Shown one piece after another: positions 16,764 through 26,004 of a stretch of 57,035 bases of DNA. Location: contig NZ_BMNT01000004.1 of assembly GCF_014646695.1 (NCBI RefSeq), positions 1 to 57,035 of the forward strand, read 5' to 3'. This stretch comes from Sphaerisporangium melleum. GTDB taxonomy: Bacteria; Actinomycetota; Actinomycetes; Streptosporangiales; Streptosporangiaceae. The notes under the pieces were generated by a model. It was given only the letters and a program-made list of their open reading frames with translations. It ran no database searches and was not told the origin of the DNA. The position numbers and the translations under genes were made by a program. The stretch's first letter is position 1. Each line of letters opens with the position of its first letter.

Positions 16764-19286
16764 ATGAACTTCTGCCTGAGTGATCTCGTGCCTCCGCTTC
16801 GCTGGAGTGACGCGACGGGGTTCGCGCAGCTACGGGACGCCCCCGGCCTGCCGGACGCCTGGTGGCGCTCCGTGCCGCTGAGCCGGGTGTTCGCCGTGCT
16901 CGGCCCCGAGGCGCTCGGTGAGCTGATCACCGAACTGGCCACCGAGCACTGGCCGGCCGCGGCCGTGGGCGACATCCTGCCCGCGCTGCACGTCATGGAC
17001 CCCGACGAGGCCGACGAGCCGCAGGTCTCGATCGCCCTCGACCGCGTCGGCTCCTGGACGGGCCTGCTGGCGCTGACCGGCCGCGAGCTGGCCGACCAGC
17101 CGTTCATCCGGGCGCGCCCGGTGCTGACCGCGCTGTTCACCGCGGTGTTCGCCCGCCTGGCCCCGGCCGGTGAGCAGTCCGCCGCCCAGCCCGGCGGCCC
17201 GGCCGAGCAGGCCGCCGCCTCCGCGGCCTCGGCCTCCGGCGGTTCGGCCAACGGGGCGGGGCGGCTCTCCGGCACGCCGCCGCTCGCCGCCGCGGACTCC
17301 GCGAGCCCCGCGAGCCCCGCTGGTTCCGCGAACACCCCGAGCTCCGCGAGCTCCGCGGCCTCCAGGCAGGCCGAGCCGCTTCCCGTCCGTCCCCCCGCGC
17401 CGCCGCTGCCCAAGCGGCGCACCAACCGCGTGGACGCCGGCGACCCGCTCGGCCTGGCGGCCGCACGCCTGGCCGAGGCGGCCCTGCAGCAGCAGGCCGG
17501 CGGCGGCCCGAGCGGGCCGCGCCCGTCGATGTTCACCCCGCCGCCGCGCGGCGACCGGCCCTCACTCGCCCCGCCCGAGGGCCTGGTGCCGCCGGAACTG
17601 CCCAAGCGCGGCAAGGAGGCCCGGCCGCTGGGCCTGCCCGACTCCGGGCCGCCTCCCGGCCCACGCCCGTTCGTGCCCGAACCCGAGCCGTTCGAGGCGC
17701 CGCGCCCGTTCACCACCGGCCCCGGGCCGTTCGACGCCGGACGCGGTCCCTTCGACACCGGCCCCGGCCCGTTCGGGACGGGAGCCCGCCCGGCCGCGAG
17801 CGAGCCGCCGGCGCCCCCGGCGCTCCCCGACCCGCTGGCCCCGGCTCCCGACCCGCTCGCGCCGCCACCCGTGCCGTTCCCGCCGCCCCCCGGCACGCCC
17901 GGCCCGGTCCCCGACCCGCTCGGCCCGGCGACGACCGCCGCGCACTCCCAGGCCGCCGCCTCCCCGGCCGCCGACGCCGCCGTTCCGGCGCCGGCCGAGC
18001 CCGCCGCCCAGGCCGGCGACCGGCCCGAGGAGCCCGACGGCGCCGAGCCCGCGAAGGACGCCGAGCCCGTGCCCGCGAGCGCGGGGGCCGTCCCGGACGG
18101 CGGGACCAATCCGAGCACCGACGAGTTCGCGGCCGACGGCGGCGAGTCCGACATCGCGGCGCTCATCGACGCCGCCTTCGCCGACCTGGACGACAAGACG
18201 TGGGCGGTGGCGCAGAACCACGTGTTCACCGACACCCCGGCCGCGCCCGAGGAGCTCGCCAAGCTGTTCGCCGTCACTCCCGAGGAGATCGTCTCCCTGG
18301 AGGAGGAGCTGCGCGCCCGGCTGGCCGCCTGGCTGGACAGTCCGCAGGCCGCGCCGTACACCCAGCACCTGGAGAAGCTCCCCGGCACGCTCGGCGTCGC
18401 CGCGCCCAAGTCGCGCCTGATGGGCGCGGCCGGCTGGCACGGCAGAGAGCTGCGCTCCCTGGACGTCCCGGCCTGGCAGTTCGTCCTGGCCACGCTGCCC
18501 GGCTACACCGTCCAGGACGACTGGCTGGTGGCGGGCGACATCGCCGAGCTGCGCGACCAGACCTGCGCCCTGATCCTCAACGCCGACCGGCCGCCGACGG
18601 TGGCCCGCGCGCTGGAGCTGGTCTCGACCCTGGGCATCCACCCCGAGGTCGCCAAGGAGTGGCTGGAGGACGTCCCCCAGCTGCGCATCCAGAGCTCCAA
18701 GAAGCCCGCGAAGAGCGACACCGGCGAGACCGCGGAGCCGGACGGGGCCACCCCGGCGCCGTCCGGGCTGAAGGACGTGTCGATGACCCGCAGGTGCTTC
18801 AAGCACCCCGACGGCCTGTGGTGGCTGCGCATCGACGTCACCTCCGAGCATCTCGTCGGGGGCGAATGCCCGCTGCCCAGCGGGTTCGCCGCCTACCTCG
18901 GGATGAGCCCGGGCGACGGCCGCACGGTGAACGGCGCCGCCGGGGACGTCAACCTGACCTGGCAGGCCCGCCCGGCCATCGACTCGCTCGGCCCGCTGCT
19001 GCAGGAGATGGGCGCCCAGCCCGGCGCCCACCTGTTCCTCACGGTGGCCGAGGAGGACAAGGTGCTGCGGGCCCGGCTGGTGCCGGCGGCGGCCGCCGAC
19101 CTCGACCACAACAGCAAGGCGCTGCGCCTGGCCGGGCACACCGGCAAGGACAGATCGGAGTCGCTGGAGGAGACCATCCGGGTGCTGGCCACCCGGGTCG
19201 GCATGACCGGGCCGGTGGGCATGCCCGACCTGCTGAACCGGCTGCGCGAACGCGGGGACCGCGACCTGCTGTCCCTGCTGGTCTGA
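16764..19286 (+). CDS. Sigma-70-region-4-like protein with long disordered linker (module gene 1)
   Basis: An 840-residue protein I cannot name. Residues 1-135 (MNFCLSDLVPPLRW...) and 670-840 (DVSMTRRCF, PLPSGFAAYLGM, LRERGDRDLL end) are clearly related to the 631-residue protein two genes downstream. Between them lies a roughly 325-residue Pro/Ala/Gly/Ser-rich linker (about 135-460). The region near 488-520 (ELAKLFAVTPEEIVSLEEEL) aligns with the sister's sigma-70-region-4 helix-turn-helix but has lost the RERIRQIE signature, so DNA binding may be lost. The ATG has GGAGAGG 7 nt upstream. The stop lies 10 nt before the helicase gene: a tight operon. Function unknown. Confidence 0.65.
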   Translation: MNFCLSDLVPPLRWSDATGFAQLRDAPGLPDAWWRSVPLSRVFAVLGPEALGELITELATEHWPAAAVGDILPALHVMDPDEADEPQVSIALDRVGSWTGLLALTGRELADQPFIRARPVLTALFTAVFARLAPAGEQSAAQPGGPAEQAAASAASASGGSANGAGRLSGTPPLAAADSASPASPAGSANTPSSASSAASRQAEPLPVRPPAPPLPKRRTNRVDAGDPLGLAAARLAEAALQQQAGGGPSGPRPSMFTPPPRGDRPSLAPPEGLVPPELPKRGKEARPLGLPDSGPPPGPRPFVPEPEPFEAPRPFTTGPGPFDAGRGPFDTGPGPFGTGARPAASEPPAPPALPDPLAPAPDPLAPPPVPFPPPPGTPGPVPDPLGPATTAAHSQAAASPAADAAVPAPAEPAAQAGDRPEEPDGAEPAKDAEPVPASAGAVPDGGTNPSTDEFAADGGESDIAALIDAAFADLDDKTWAVAQNHVFTDTPAAPEELAKLFAVTPEEIVSLEEELRARLAAWLDSPQAAPYTQHLEKLPGTLGVAAPKSRLMGAAGWHGRELRSLDVPAWQFVLATLPGYTVQDDWLVAGDIAELRDQTCALILNADRPPTVARALELVSTLGIHPEVAKEWLEDVPQLRIQSSKKPAKSDTGETAEPDGATPAPSGLKDVSMTRRCFKHPDGLWWLRIDVTSEHLVGGECPLPSGFAAYLGMSPGDGRTVNGAAGDVNLTWQARPAIDSLGPLLQEMGAQPGAHLFLTVAEEDKVLRARLVPAAAADLDHNSKALRLAGHTGKDRSESLEETIRVLATRVGMTGPVGMPDLLNRLRERGDRDLLSLLV

Positions 19287-19296
19287 CGGGAGCCGC

Positions 19297-21372
19297 ATGC
19301 CCCGGCTCGCGATCGCTCCCGAGGTCCTCGCGGACCTCGACGCGTTCACCCGGCCCACCCGCCGGGACGCGGTGATCGCCATGCGCCGGTTCCTGGAGCA
19401 GACCACCACCGCGCCGCATCCCGAGCGGGTGCGCAACACCCGCGACCCTCGGGTGGCCACGCTGTGGCTCGCCGACGGGTGCCGCGCGGTGGTGGTGCGC
19501 CAGCGGGACGTGTACTGGATGCTCACCGTGCTGCCCGACGCCGAGGCGTGGTCGTACGCCCAGCGGCACCGGTTCTCGGTCAACGCCGCCATCGGGGTCG
19601 CCGAGGTGTGGGACGCCGAGGCGCTCGAACGGGTCGAGCCCGCCCTGCGCCGCTCGGCCGGCTCCACCGGGGAACGCCTGTTCGGCCACGTCCCCGAGAC
19701 CGACCTGCTCGAGCTGGGCATCGACGCCCTGCTCGTCCCGCTGGTCCGGCTGATCACCACGGACGTCAACCTGGAGGCGCTGGAGCCGCTGCTGCCCGAG
19801 AGCCAGTACGCCCCGCTGTGGGTGCTGGGCCGGGGCGGCTCGATGGCCGAGGCCCGGCAGGCGCTGGACGCGCAGGCGGCCGTCCCGCCCGGCGAGGCCG
19901 AGGTGGACGTCACCGACCTGCCCGCCGCGCTCGAACGCACCCCCGGCCGGGCGGCGTTCGTGCCCGGCCCGGCGGACCTCGAGCGTGTGCTGTCCCTCCC
20001 GCGCTGGTGCACCTTCCTCTCCCCCGCGCAGCACCGGCTGGCCCACCAGAGCGAGTACGAGGGGTCGGTGCTGGTCACCGGCGGGGCCGGCACCGGCAAG
20101 ACCCTGGTCGCCCTGCACCGCGCCGCCCACCTCGCCCGCGCCGGCGAGGGCCGGATCCTGCTCGTGACGTTCTCCCAGGCCGTGGCGGCCGACGTGGCCG
20201 CCAAGCTGGACGTGCTGATCGAGGACCGGCAGGCCCGCGAGCGCATCGAAGTGGGCAACGCCGAGCGGCTCGCCCACCGCATCGTCGCCGAGGCCGAGGG
20301 CCGTCCCCCGCTGCTGGTCGGCGGCCCCGACCTCGCCACCCTGTGGCAGGAGGCGGCGGGCATCTGCGGCGACCTGCACAGCCCCGCGTTCCTGCTGCGC
20401 GAGTGGGAGCAGGTCATCCTCGCGCAGAACCTGTGCACCCTGCAGGAGTACCTCGCCGCCCGGCGGCCCGGCCGCAGCGTCGAGCTGGACGACGAGGAAC
20501 GCACCTACGTCTGGAAGGCCATCGAGCACGTCACCGGGCGGCTGCGCGCCACCGGCAGGCGCACGCTGCTCCAGCTCGCCGCCGAGGCGTCCATGCTGCT
20601 GGGCCGGGACACCGGCGACCTGCTCGGCGACGACGCGCCGCGGCGGGAGCCGTACCGGCACATCGTGGTCGACGAGGCCCAGGACCTGCACCCGGCGCAG
20701 TGGCGGCTGCTGCGCGCCGCCGTGCCGCCCGGCCCGGACGACCTGTTCATCGCCGGCGACCCGCACCAGCGCATCTTCGACACGCGGGTGGCGCTGAGCA
20801 CGCTCGGCATCAAGGCCGAGACGCACCGGCTGTCCATCTCCTACCGCCTGCCGCAGGAGATCCTCAGCTGGGCGGTGCGGCTGCGCGGCGGCGGCCCGGC
20901 CGACGGCCTGGTGGACGGGGTCACCGAACTGGTGGGCTTCCGCGCCACCCACCCCGGCCGGCGTCCCGAGGTGCGCGAGTACACCTCGCCGGAGGCCGAG
21001 CTGGCCGGGCTGGCCGTCCTGGTCACCTCGTGGCTGGGCGACGGCGTGCCGTCCGGCGAGATCGCGGTGGCGGCGCGCACCGGTGACATGGTCAAGGAGG
21101 CCAAGGCCGTGCTCGGCGCGGCCGAGGCGAGCGTCCGGGTCAGCACCCTGCACGGGCTGAAGGGCCTGGAGTTCCGCCGGGTCGCGCTCGTGGGCGTGGC
21201 CGACGGCGTGGTGCCCGCGGCGGACACGCTGACCCCGGCCGCGGAGGATCCGACGGCCCGTGCGCACGACCTTCAGCGGGAGCGTGGCCTGCTCTACATG
21301 GCGTGCACCAGGGCGGCGGAACGCCTCTATGTGTCCTATTCCGGCCGCGCAAGTCCCTTCCTGCCACCGTGA
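19297..21372 (+). CDS. UvrD-like superfamily I helicase with RelE/ParE-like N-terminus (module gene 2)
   Basis: A 691-residue protein. Residues 1-110 resemble a RelE/ParE-type fold (HPERVRNTRDPRVATLW, AVVVRQRDVYWMLTVLP). A UvrD/Rep helicase follows: Walker A GGAGTGKT (262-269), Walker B VDEAQD (Asp459, Glu460), a GDPHQRIF motif III, LHGLKGLEF motif V and YMACTRA motif VI (about 665-671). The 1B/2B insertions are short, so it is compact. The N-terminal toxin-like residues may be catalytic or only structural. It lies between two related HTH-type proteins in one orientation, implying a shared task in DNA metabolism, regulation or defence (inference). Confidence 0.8.
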   Translation: MPRLAIAPEVLADLDAFTRPTRRDAVIAMRRFLEQTTTAPHPERVRNTRDPRVATLWLADGCRAVVVRQRDVYWMLTVLPDAEAWSYAQRHRFSVNAAIGVAEVWDAEALERVEPALRRSAGSTGERLFGHVPETDLLELGIDALLVPLVRLITTDVNLEALEPLLPESQYAPLWVLGRGGSMAEARQALDAQAAVPPGEAEVDVTDLPAALERTPGRAAFVPGPADLERVLSLPRWCTFLSPAQHRLAHQSEYEGSVLVTGGAGTGKTLVALHRAAHLARAGEGRILLVTFSQAVAADVAAKLDVLIEDRQARERIEVGNAERLAHRIVAEAEGRPPLLVGGPDLATLWQEAAGICGDLHSPAFLLREWEQVILAQNLCTLQEYLAARRPGRSVELDDEERTYVWKAIEHVTGRLRATGRRTLLQLAAEASMLLGRDTGDLLGDDAPRREPYRHIVVDEAQDLHPAQWRLLRAAVPPGPDDLFIAGDPHQRIFDTRVALSTLGIKAETHRLSISYRLPQEILSWAVRLRGGGPADGLVDGVTELVGFRATHPGRRPEVREYTSPEAELAGLAVLVTSWLGDGVPSGEIAVAARTGDMVKEAKAVLGAAEASVRVSTLHGLKGLEFRRVALVGVADGVVPAADTLTPAAEDPTARAHDLQRERGLLYMACTRAAERLYVSYSGRASPFLPP

Positions 21373-21439
21373 CCCAATAACCTGAACTGCGGACAAGAGC
21401 GAGTCATCCCGACTCAAGCCCCATGCCGGTTGGACCCCC

Positions 21440-23335
21440 ATGAATCTGAGCCTTAGCGATATCGTGCCCCCCCTGCGCTGGACAGCTCCGAGCCAGGTGG
21501 AGCCGATCGCGCGCGACCCCCGTCTCCCCGACGCGTGGTGGCAGGCGCTCCCCCTGGACCGCGCCTGCCTGATCGCCGGAACCGCACAGGTGGCGGGACG
21601 GCTGGCCGACATGGCCATGACCTGCTGGGGGCATCTCCCCCTGGGCGACATCCTGCCCCTGCTCCGGATGACCGACCCGGACAAGTCTCTGAAGACCCCG
21701 CAGTCGCGCGAGGAGGTCTTCCCCCTGTTCGCAGGCGTGCTGTCGCGGTTGCTGGCCTCCGAGACCGGCACCGCGCCCGCCGACGCGCCCCCCATCCCCT
21801 CTGCGGCGACCGCCGCGGCGCCCGCGGCGACCGGCGCCGGGGGCGCGGCCGAGCGATCCCTGCCGGAGCTGATCGACGGCATCTTCGCCGATCTGGACGA
21901 GCGGCAGCGGGCCATCGCCGCCGACCGCGTCTACGCCGAGCGGCGGGTCACGCTGGACGAGCTGGCCCAGCGCTTCTCGGTCACCCGTGAGCGCATCCGG
22001 CAGATCGAACGCGACCTGCGCGACCACGTGCAGGCCAGGCTCGCCACCCCCGAGGCCACCCCGCTCGCCGCCCACCTGGCCTGGCTACGCACCAGTCTGG
22101 GCTCGGCGGTCCCCGGCGAGGACCTCGCCGCCGCCGCGCCCTGGCACCGCGCCGAGCTCGGTACGCTTCGCCTGCCCGCCTGGCGGTTCATCCGCAACCT
22201 GCTCACCGGGTACGAGCAGGCCGACGGCTGGCTGGTGGCCGGCGGCGCGGAAGAGCTCAAGGAGAAGACCCGTCAGCTCTTCACCGACGGCCCGGTGAAG
22301 CTGCCCGAGGCGGTCGGCATGGTCGCCCAGCTCGGCATCCGGGAGGACGTCGCCGAGCGCTGGCTGGCCTCGGTGCCGCACCTGCGCATCCTGGAGGGCC
22401 ACGTGGTCCCCTGGCCGCGCAGTGTGAACGAGAAGGCCGAGGCCGTGCTCGCCGTCGCCGAGAGCCCGCTCAGCCCCGAGGAGATCCAGAGCCGCATCGG
22501 CGAGGACTACAGCCTGGTCGGCATCCGCAACCAGCTCACCGCCGACGACCGCTTCCTGCGCGTCGACCGCAACCGGTACGGGCTGGCCCGCTGGGGCGGC
22601 GAAGAGTACATCGGCATCCGCGAGATGATCGTCCGCGAGATCGAGCGGGCCGGCGGCGAGGCGTCGGTGAACAGCATCGTCGCCAACCTCACCACCCGCT
22701 ACGAGGTCAGCGAGAGCTCGGTGCGCGCCTACGCCGGGGGGCCCGGGTTCGAGCGCACCCAGCGCGGCTGGATCCGCGTCGCCGCGCCCGAGCAGGCGGA
22801 GCCGTACCAGCCGCGCCGCGACGTGTCGATGACCCGCCGGTCCTTCCGCAGCCGGGACGGGCGCTGGTGGCACCGGGTGGACGTCAACGCCGAGCACCTG
22901 CGCGGCTCGGGGTCGCCGCTGCCCACCGGCTTCGCCGCCCACCTCGGCATGGCCCCCGGCGGCCAGCTCACCACCTCGACCCCGTCCGGGGACGTCATGA
23001 TCAGCTGGCACAACCAGCCGACGATGGGGTCCATCCGGGCGGTGCTGGCCGACTACAACGCCGGCGAGGGCGACTCGATCTTCCTGACCGTGTCGGACGG
23101 CGGCGAACTGCTCACCCGGTACCTGCCGCAGGCCGCCACCGGGCTGCCGCCGATCAACATGGCGCTGCACCTGATCGGGTACACCGCGCCCGTCGCCTCG
23201 GAGGCCGAGGCGCTGCGGCTGATCGGGGCGCGCATCGGCCTGCCGGAAGGCGCCTCCCGCGAGGAGATCCTCACCCGGCTGCGCGAGCGCGGCGACCGCG
23301 ACATCCTGGCCTTCCTCGACCCCGAGGCCCCATGA
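21440..23335 (+). CDS. Sigma-70-region-4 HTH protein with winged-helix region (module gene 3)
   Basis: A 631-residue paralogue of module gene 1. Order: conserved N-terminus (MNLSLSDIVPPLRW, 1-115); short Ala/Pro linker; an intact sigma-70 region 4 (ELAQRFSVTRERIRQIERDLRDHV, about 172-197); a region related to gene 1 (WLVAGG...); one or two winged-helix units (SPEEIQSRIGEDYSLVGIRN..., about 335-450) absent from gene 1; and the shared C-terminus (DVSMTRRSF..., 461-631). It probably binds DNA but lacks regions 2 and 3 of a real sigma factor. The 67-bp gap from the helicase gene may hold its own promoter. Function unknown. Confidence 0.65.
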   Translation: MNLSLSDIVPPLRWTAPSQVEPIARDPRLPDAWWQALPLDRACLIAGTAQVAGRLADMAMTCWGHLPLGDILPLLRMTDPDKSLKTPQSREEVFPLFAGVLSRLLASETGTAPADAPPIPSAATAAAPAATGAGGAAERSLPELIDGIFADLDERQRAIAADRVYAERRVTLDELAQRFSVTRERIRQIERDLRDHVQARLATPEATPLAAHLAWLRTSLGSAVPGEDLAAAAPWHRAELGTLRLPAWRFIRNLLTGYEQADGWLVAGGAEELKEKTRQLFTDGPVKLPEAVGMVAQLGIREDVAERWLASVPHLRILEGHVVPWPRSVNEKAEAVLAVAESPLSPEEIQSRIGEDYSLVGIRNQLTADDRFLRVDRNRYGLARWGGEEYIGIREMIVREIERAGGEASVNSIVANLTTRYEVSESSVRAYAGGPGFERTQRGWIRVAAPEQAEPYQPRRDVSMTRRSFRSRDGRWWHRVDVNAEHLRGSGSPLPTGFAAHLGMAPGGQLTTSTPSGDVMISWHNQPTMGSIRAVLADYNAGEGDSIFLTVSDGGELLTRYLPQAATGLPPINMALHLIGYTAPVASEAEALRLIGARIGLPEGASREEILTRLRERGDRDILAFLDPEAP

Positions 23336-23384
23336 CCGAGATCGGCCGGGGACACGGGGTGATCCATCGCCTAAGCTCGGTGGC

Positions 23385-24773
23385 ATGCTGCGGTTGTATG
23401 ACACCCGGACCAGGCGACCCGAGACGATGGTCCCCGAGAACGGCCGGGCCGTGCGCGTGTACACCTGCGGCCCGACCGTCTACCGGTTCGCCCACGTGGG
23501 CAACCTCCGGTCCTACCTCCTGCCCGATCTGATCAGCCGGGTGCTCGAACGCCACCATGTGCGCGCGGTGGTGTGCCAGAACATCACCGACGTCGGCCAC
23601 CTGGTCGACGACGACGCCATCGACCCGACCGGCGAGGACAAGATCCTGCGGCAGGCCCGCGCCGAGGGCCGCTCGGCGCTGGAGATCGCCCGCTTCTACG
23701 AGGACGCCTTCCGCCGCGACACCGCGGCGCTCAACATGCGCGCCCCCGAGCACACCCCGCGCGCCTCCGAGAGCATCGATCTGATGATCGAGCTGATCGC
23801 CAAGCTGATCGAGATGGGGCACGCCTACGCCGTGGACGACGGCTCGGTGTTCTTCGACGCCCGCAGCTTCCCCTCCTACGGCGAGATCTCCGGCAACCGG
23901 CTGGACGCGCTGAAGCCCGGCCACCGCGTCGAGGGCGTCGACCCGCGCAAGCGCTTCCACGCCGACTGGGCGCTGTGGAAGGGCACCGACCGCGACATGA
24001 CCTGGGAGGCCCCGTGGGGCCGGGGCTTCCCCGGGTGGCACATCGAGTGCTCGGCCATGTCCCTGCGGTTCCTCGGCGAGCACATCGACGTGCACACCGG
24101 CGGCAAGGACCTGCGCTTCCCGCACCACGAGGACGAGCGCGCCCAGTCCAACTCCGCCGTCGGCCACGACGTCGTCAAGCACTGGGTGCACGGTGAGCAC
24201 CTGCTGTTCGACGGCCGCAAGATGGCCAAGTCCACCGGGAACGTCGTCCTGCTCTCCGATGTCGTCGACGCCGGCCTCGACCCCCTGGCGGTGCGCCTGG
24301 CCTTCCTGGAGCACCGCTACCGCCAGCAGATGAACCTCACCTGGGAGACCCTGCACGCCGCCGACCGCACCCTGCGCCGCTGGCGGCAGCGCGTCGCCGA
24401 GTGGGCCGAGTCCCCGAGCCGGCCGATCGCGGCCGACCACGCCCGCCGCGTCCAGGACGCCTTCGACGACGACCTGGACACCCCGACAGCGCTGCGGGTG
24501 CTGCGCGAGCTGGAGCGCGACGAGTCGGTGGCGCCCGGCTCCCGCTTCGAGACCTTCCTGCACCTGGACCACGTCCTCGGCCTCGACCTGTCGGCGGACA
24601 TCGGCAGGCCCCCCGCCGTACCCGTCCTGCCGCCCGGCGCCGCCGAGCTGCTGGAGGCCCGCGCCAAGGCCCGTGAGGCGAAGGACTGGTCCGCCTCCGA
24701 CCGCCTCCGGGACGAACTCGCCGTCCTCGGCGTCAAGGTCACCGACACCCCCCAGGGCCAGACCTGGTCCTGA
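23385..24773 (+). CDS. cysS: Cysteinyl-tRNA synthetase-like protein
   Basis: A 462-residue class I synthetase of the CysRS family. The zinc-site residues appear intact: Cys28 (YTCGPT), Cys in WHIECSAMS, and His/Glu in HHEDERAQS. The nucleotide-binding HIGH motif reads HVGN (37-40) and KMSKS reads KMAKS (279-283), both departures from the canonical enzyme. The C-terminal DALR-type domain is present. It is not MshC, which is shorter and has a different N-terminus. It may be a second CysRS rather than the housekeeping one. The ATG lies 7 nt after TAAGCT, so the message is probably leaderless. Confidence 0.75.
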   Translation: MLRLYDTRTRRPETMVPENGRAVRVYTCGPTVYRFAHVGNLRSYLLPDLISRVLERHHVRAVVCQNITDVGHLVDDDAIDPTGEDKILRQARAEGRSALEIARFYEDAFRRDTAALNMRAPEHTPRASESIDLMIELIAKLIEMGHAYAVDDGSVFFDARSFPSYGEISGNRLDALKPGHRVEGVDPRKRFHADWALWKGTDRDMTWEAPWGRGFPGWHIECSAMSLRFLGEHIDVHTGGKDLRFPHHEDERAQSNSAVGHDVVKHWVHGEHLLFDGRKMAKSTGNVVLLSDVVDAGLDPLAVRLAFLEHRYRQQMNLTWETLHAADRTLRRWRQRVAEWAESPSRPIAADHARRVQDAFDDDLDTPTALRVLRELERDESVAPGSRFETFLHLDHVLGLDLSADIGRPPAVPVLPPGAAELLEARAKAREAKDWSASDRLRDELAVLGVKVTDTPQGQTWS

Positions 24774-24847
24774 CCCGAGCGGACACCCCTCGCCGGGCCC
24801 TCGAACCTGCACGCGCCTGGAGCGCCGGTTCGTTACAGTGCTCCGGC

Positions 24848-25531
24848 ATGACTGACATGTCCTTTCTGGCAGACACGCGCGCGGGATACAACGCCATCGC
24901 GGGCGACTACGTGGAGATGGTGAAGGGCGAGCTGGCCCCGCCGGTGGATCGAGGGCTGCTCACCGCGTTCGCCGAGATCGTGCGGGCCGGTGGCGGGGCG
25001 GTGGCCGACCGGGCCGACGGCCGGTCGGCCGGGCGAGGGCCGGTCGTCGAGGTGGGGTGCGGGCCGGGGCGGATCACCGCGCACCTGCACGGGCTGGGGG
25101 TGGACATCTTCGGCATCGACCTGTCGCCGCGGATGGTGGCGATCGCCCGGGAGACCTACCCCGGCCTGTGGTTCGAGGAAGGCTCGATGACGGCGCTGGA
25201 CCTGCCGGACGGCGGGCTGGCCGGGCTGGTCTCGTGGTACTCGCTCATCCACATCCCACCCGAGCACCGGCCCGGCGTGCTCGCCGAGTTCCACCGGGTG
25301 CTCGCCCCCGGCGGTCACCTGCTGCTCGCCTTCCAGGTCGGCGACGAGCCGGTGTCCTACACCGAGGCGTTCGGCCACCAGGTCTCGCTGGTGTTCCATC
25401 GTCTCTCCCCCGACGGCATCGCCGGCCTGCTGCGCCGGGCCGGTTTCACGGTGTCCGTGCAGATGCTGCGCGAGCAGGGCGAGCGCGAGAAGACCCCCCA
25501 GGCGTGCCTGCTCGCCCGCAAACCCGCCTGA
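24848..25531 (+). CDS. Class I SAM-dependent methyltransferase
   Basis: A 227-residue methyltransferase: motif I VVEVGCGPGRI (66-76), GIDLSPRMV after strand 2, and the post-IV LAPGGHLLLAFQ strand. It resembles UbiE/type-11 enzymes; the acceptor is unknown. The ATG is 8 nt after TACAGT (24834-24839), a good -10 box, so it is probably translated from a leaderless mRNA. It stands alone between cysS and the deazaflavin-type gene. Confidence 0.82.
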   Translation: MTDMSFLADTRAGYNAIAGDYVEMVKGELAPPVDRGLLTAFAEIVRAGGGAVADRADGRSAGRGPVVEVGCGPGRITAHLHGLGVDIFGIDLSPRMVAIARETYPGLWFEEGSMTALDLPDGGLAGLVSWYSLIHIPPEHRPGVLAEFHRVLAPGGHLLLAFQVGDEPVSYTEAFGHQVSLVFHRLSPDGIAGLLRRAGFTVSVQMLREQGEREKTPQACLLARKPA

Positions 25532-25595
25532 TCACGCGTCCGGGCGCCCGTCTGGCTATCTTGGCGGCTAGAGACACCCGTCGGATGGAGGTTCG

Positions 25596-25949
25596 GTGCC
25601 GAACCAACGGTCATTTCCGAAGCGAGCGGCCGGCCGATTCAACTCCTGGGTCCTGGCGATGCGTTCCTCGCCTCGCCTGGGCCGCCTGATCAGGAGGTAT
25701 CTCACGGTGGTCACCTACACCGGACGCCGCTCGGGACGTACATTCAGCACACCCGTCGCCTTCCGGCGCGCGGGTGACACCGTCACCATCGACGTCATGC
25801 TCCCTGACTCCAAGACATGGTGGCGCAATTTCGCGGACCAGGGCGGTCCGATATCGCTGGAGTTGGACGGGGTCGACCGCACCGGGCATGCGGTCGCCCA
25901 CCGTGGCAAAGCGGGCCGGGTCGTCGTCACCGTCAGTCTGGACGCCTGA
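25596..25949 (+). CDS. Deazaflavin (F420)-dependent nitroreductase-family protein (DUF385/Ddn-like)
   Basis: A 117-residue protein with a typical Ddn/DUF385 pattern: LTVVTYTGRRSGRTFSTPV, then AGDTVTIDVMLPDSKTWWRNF and a late strand. These split-barrel proteins bind F420 or FMN; the substrate is unknown. The family usually runs to about 130-150 residues, so this copy is short at the C-terminus. The start is a GTG with GGAGG 5 nt upstream. Confidence 0.7.
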   Translation: MPNQRSFPKRAAGRFNSWVLAMRSSPRLGRLIRRYLTVVTYTGRRSGRTFSTPVAFRRAGDTVTIDVMLPDSKTWWRNFADQGGPISLELDGVDRTGHAVAHRGKAGRVVVTVSLDA

Positions 25950-26004
25950 CGTCACCTGCCCGGCTTTGGACGCCGCGAACCGCCGGGGGCCTCCGGTACG
26001 GGGG

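Noticed and set aside
16764-23335. Calling the two flanking proteins true sigma factors
   Set aside because: They have region-4-like HTH only; regions 2 and 3 needed for core RNA polymerase and -10 recognition are absent.
23336-23384. T-box or other riboswitch before cysS
   Set aside because: Only 49 bp separate the genes, and a -10 box sits 7 nt before the ATG, leaving no room for a leader RNA.
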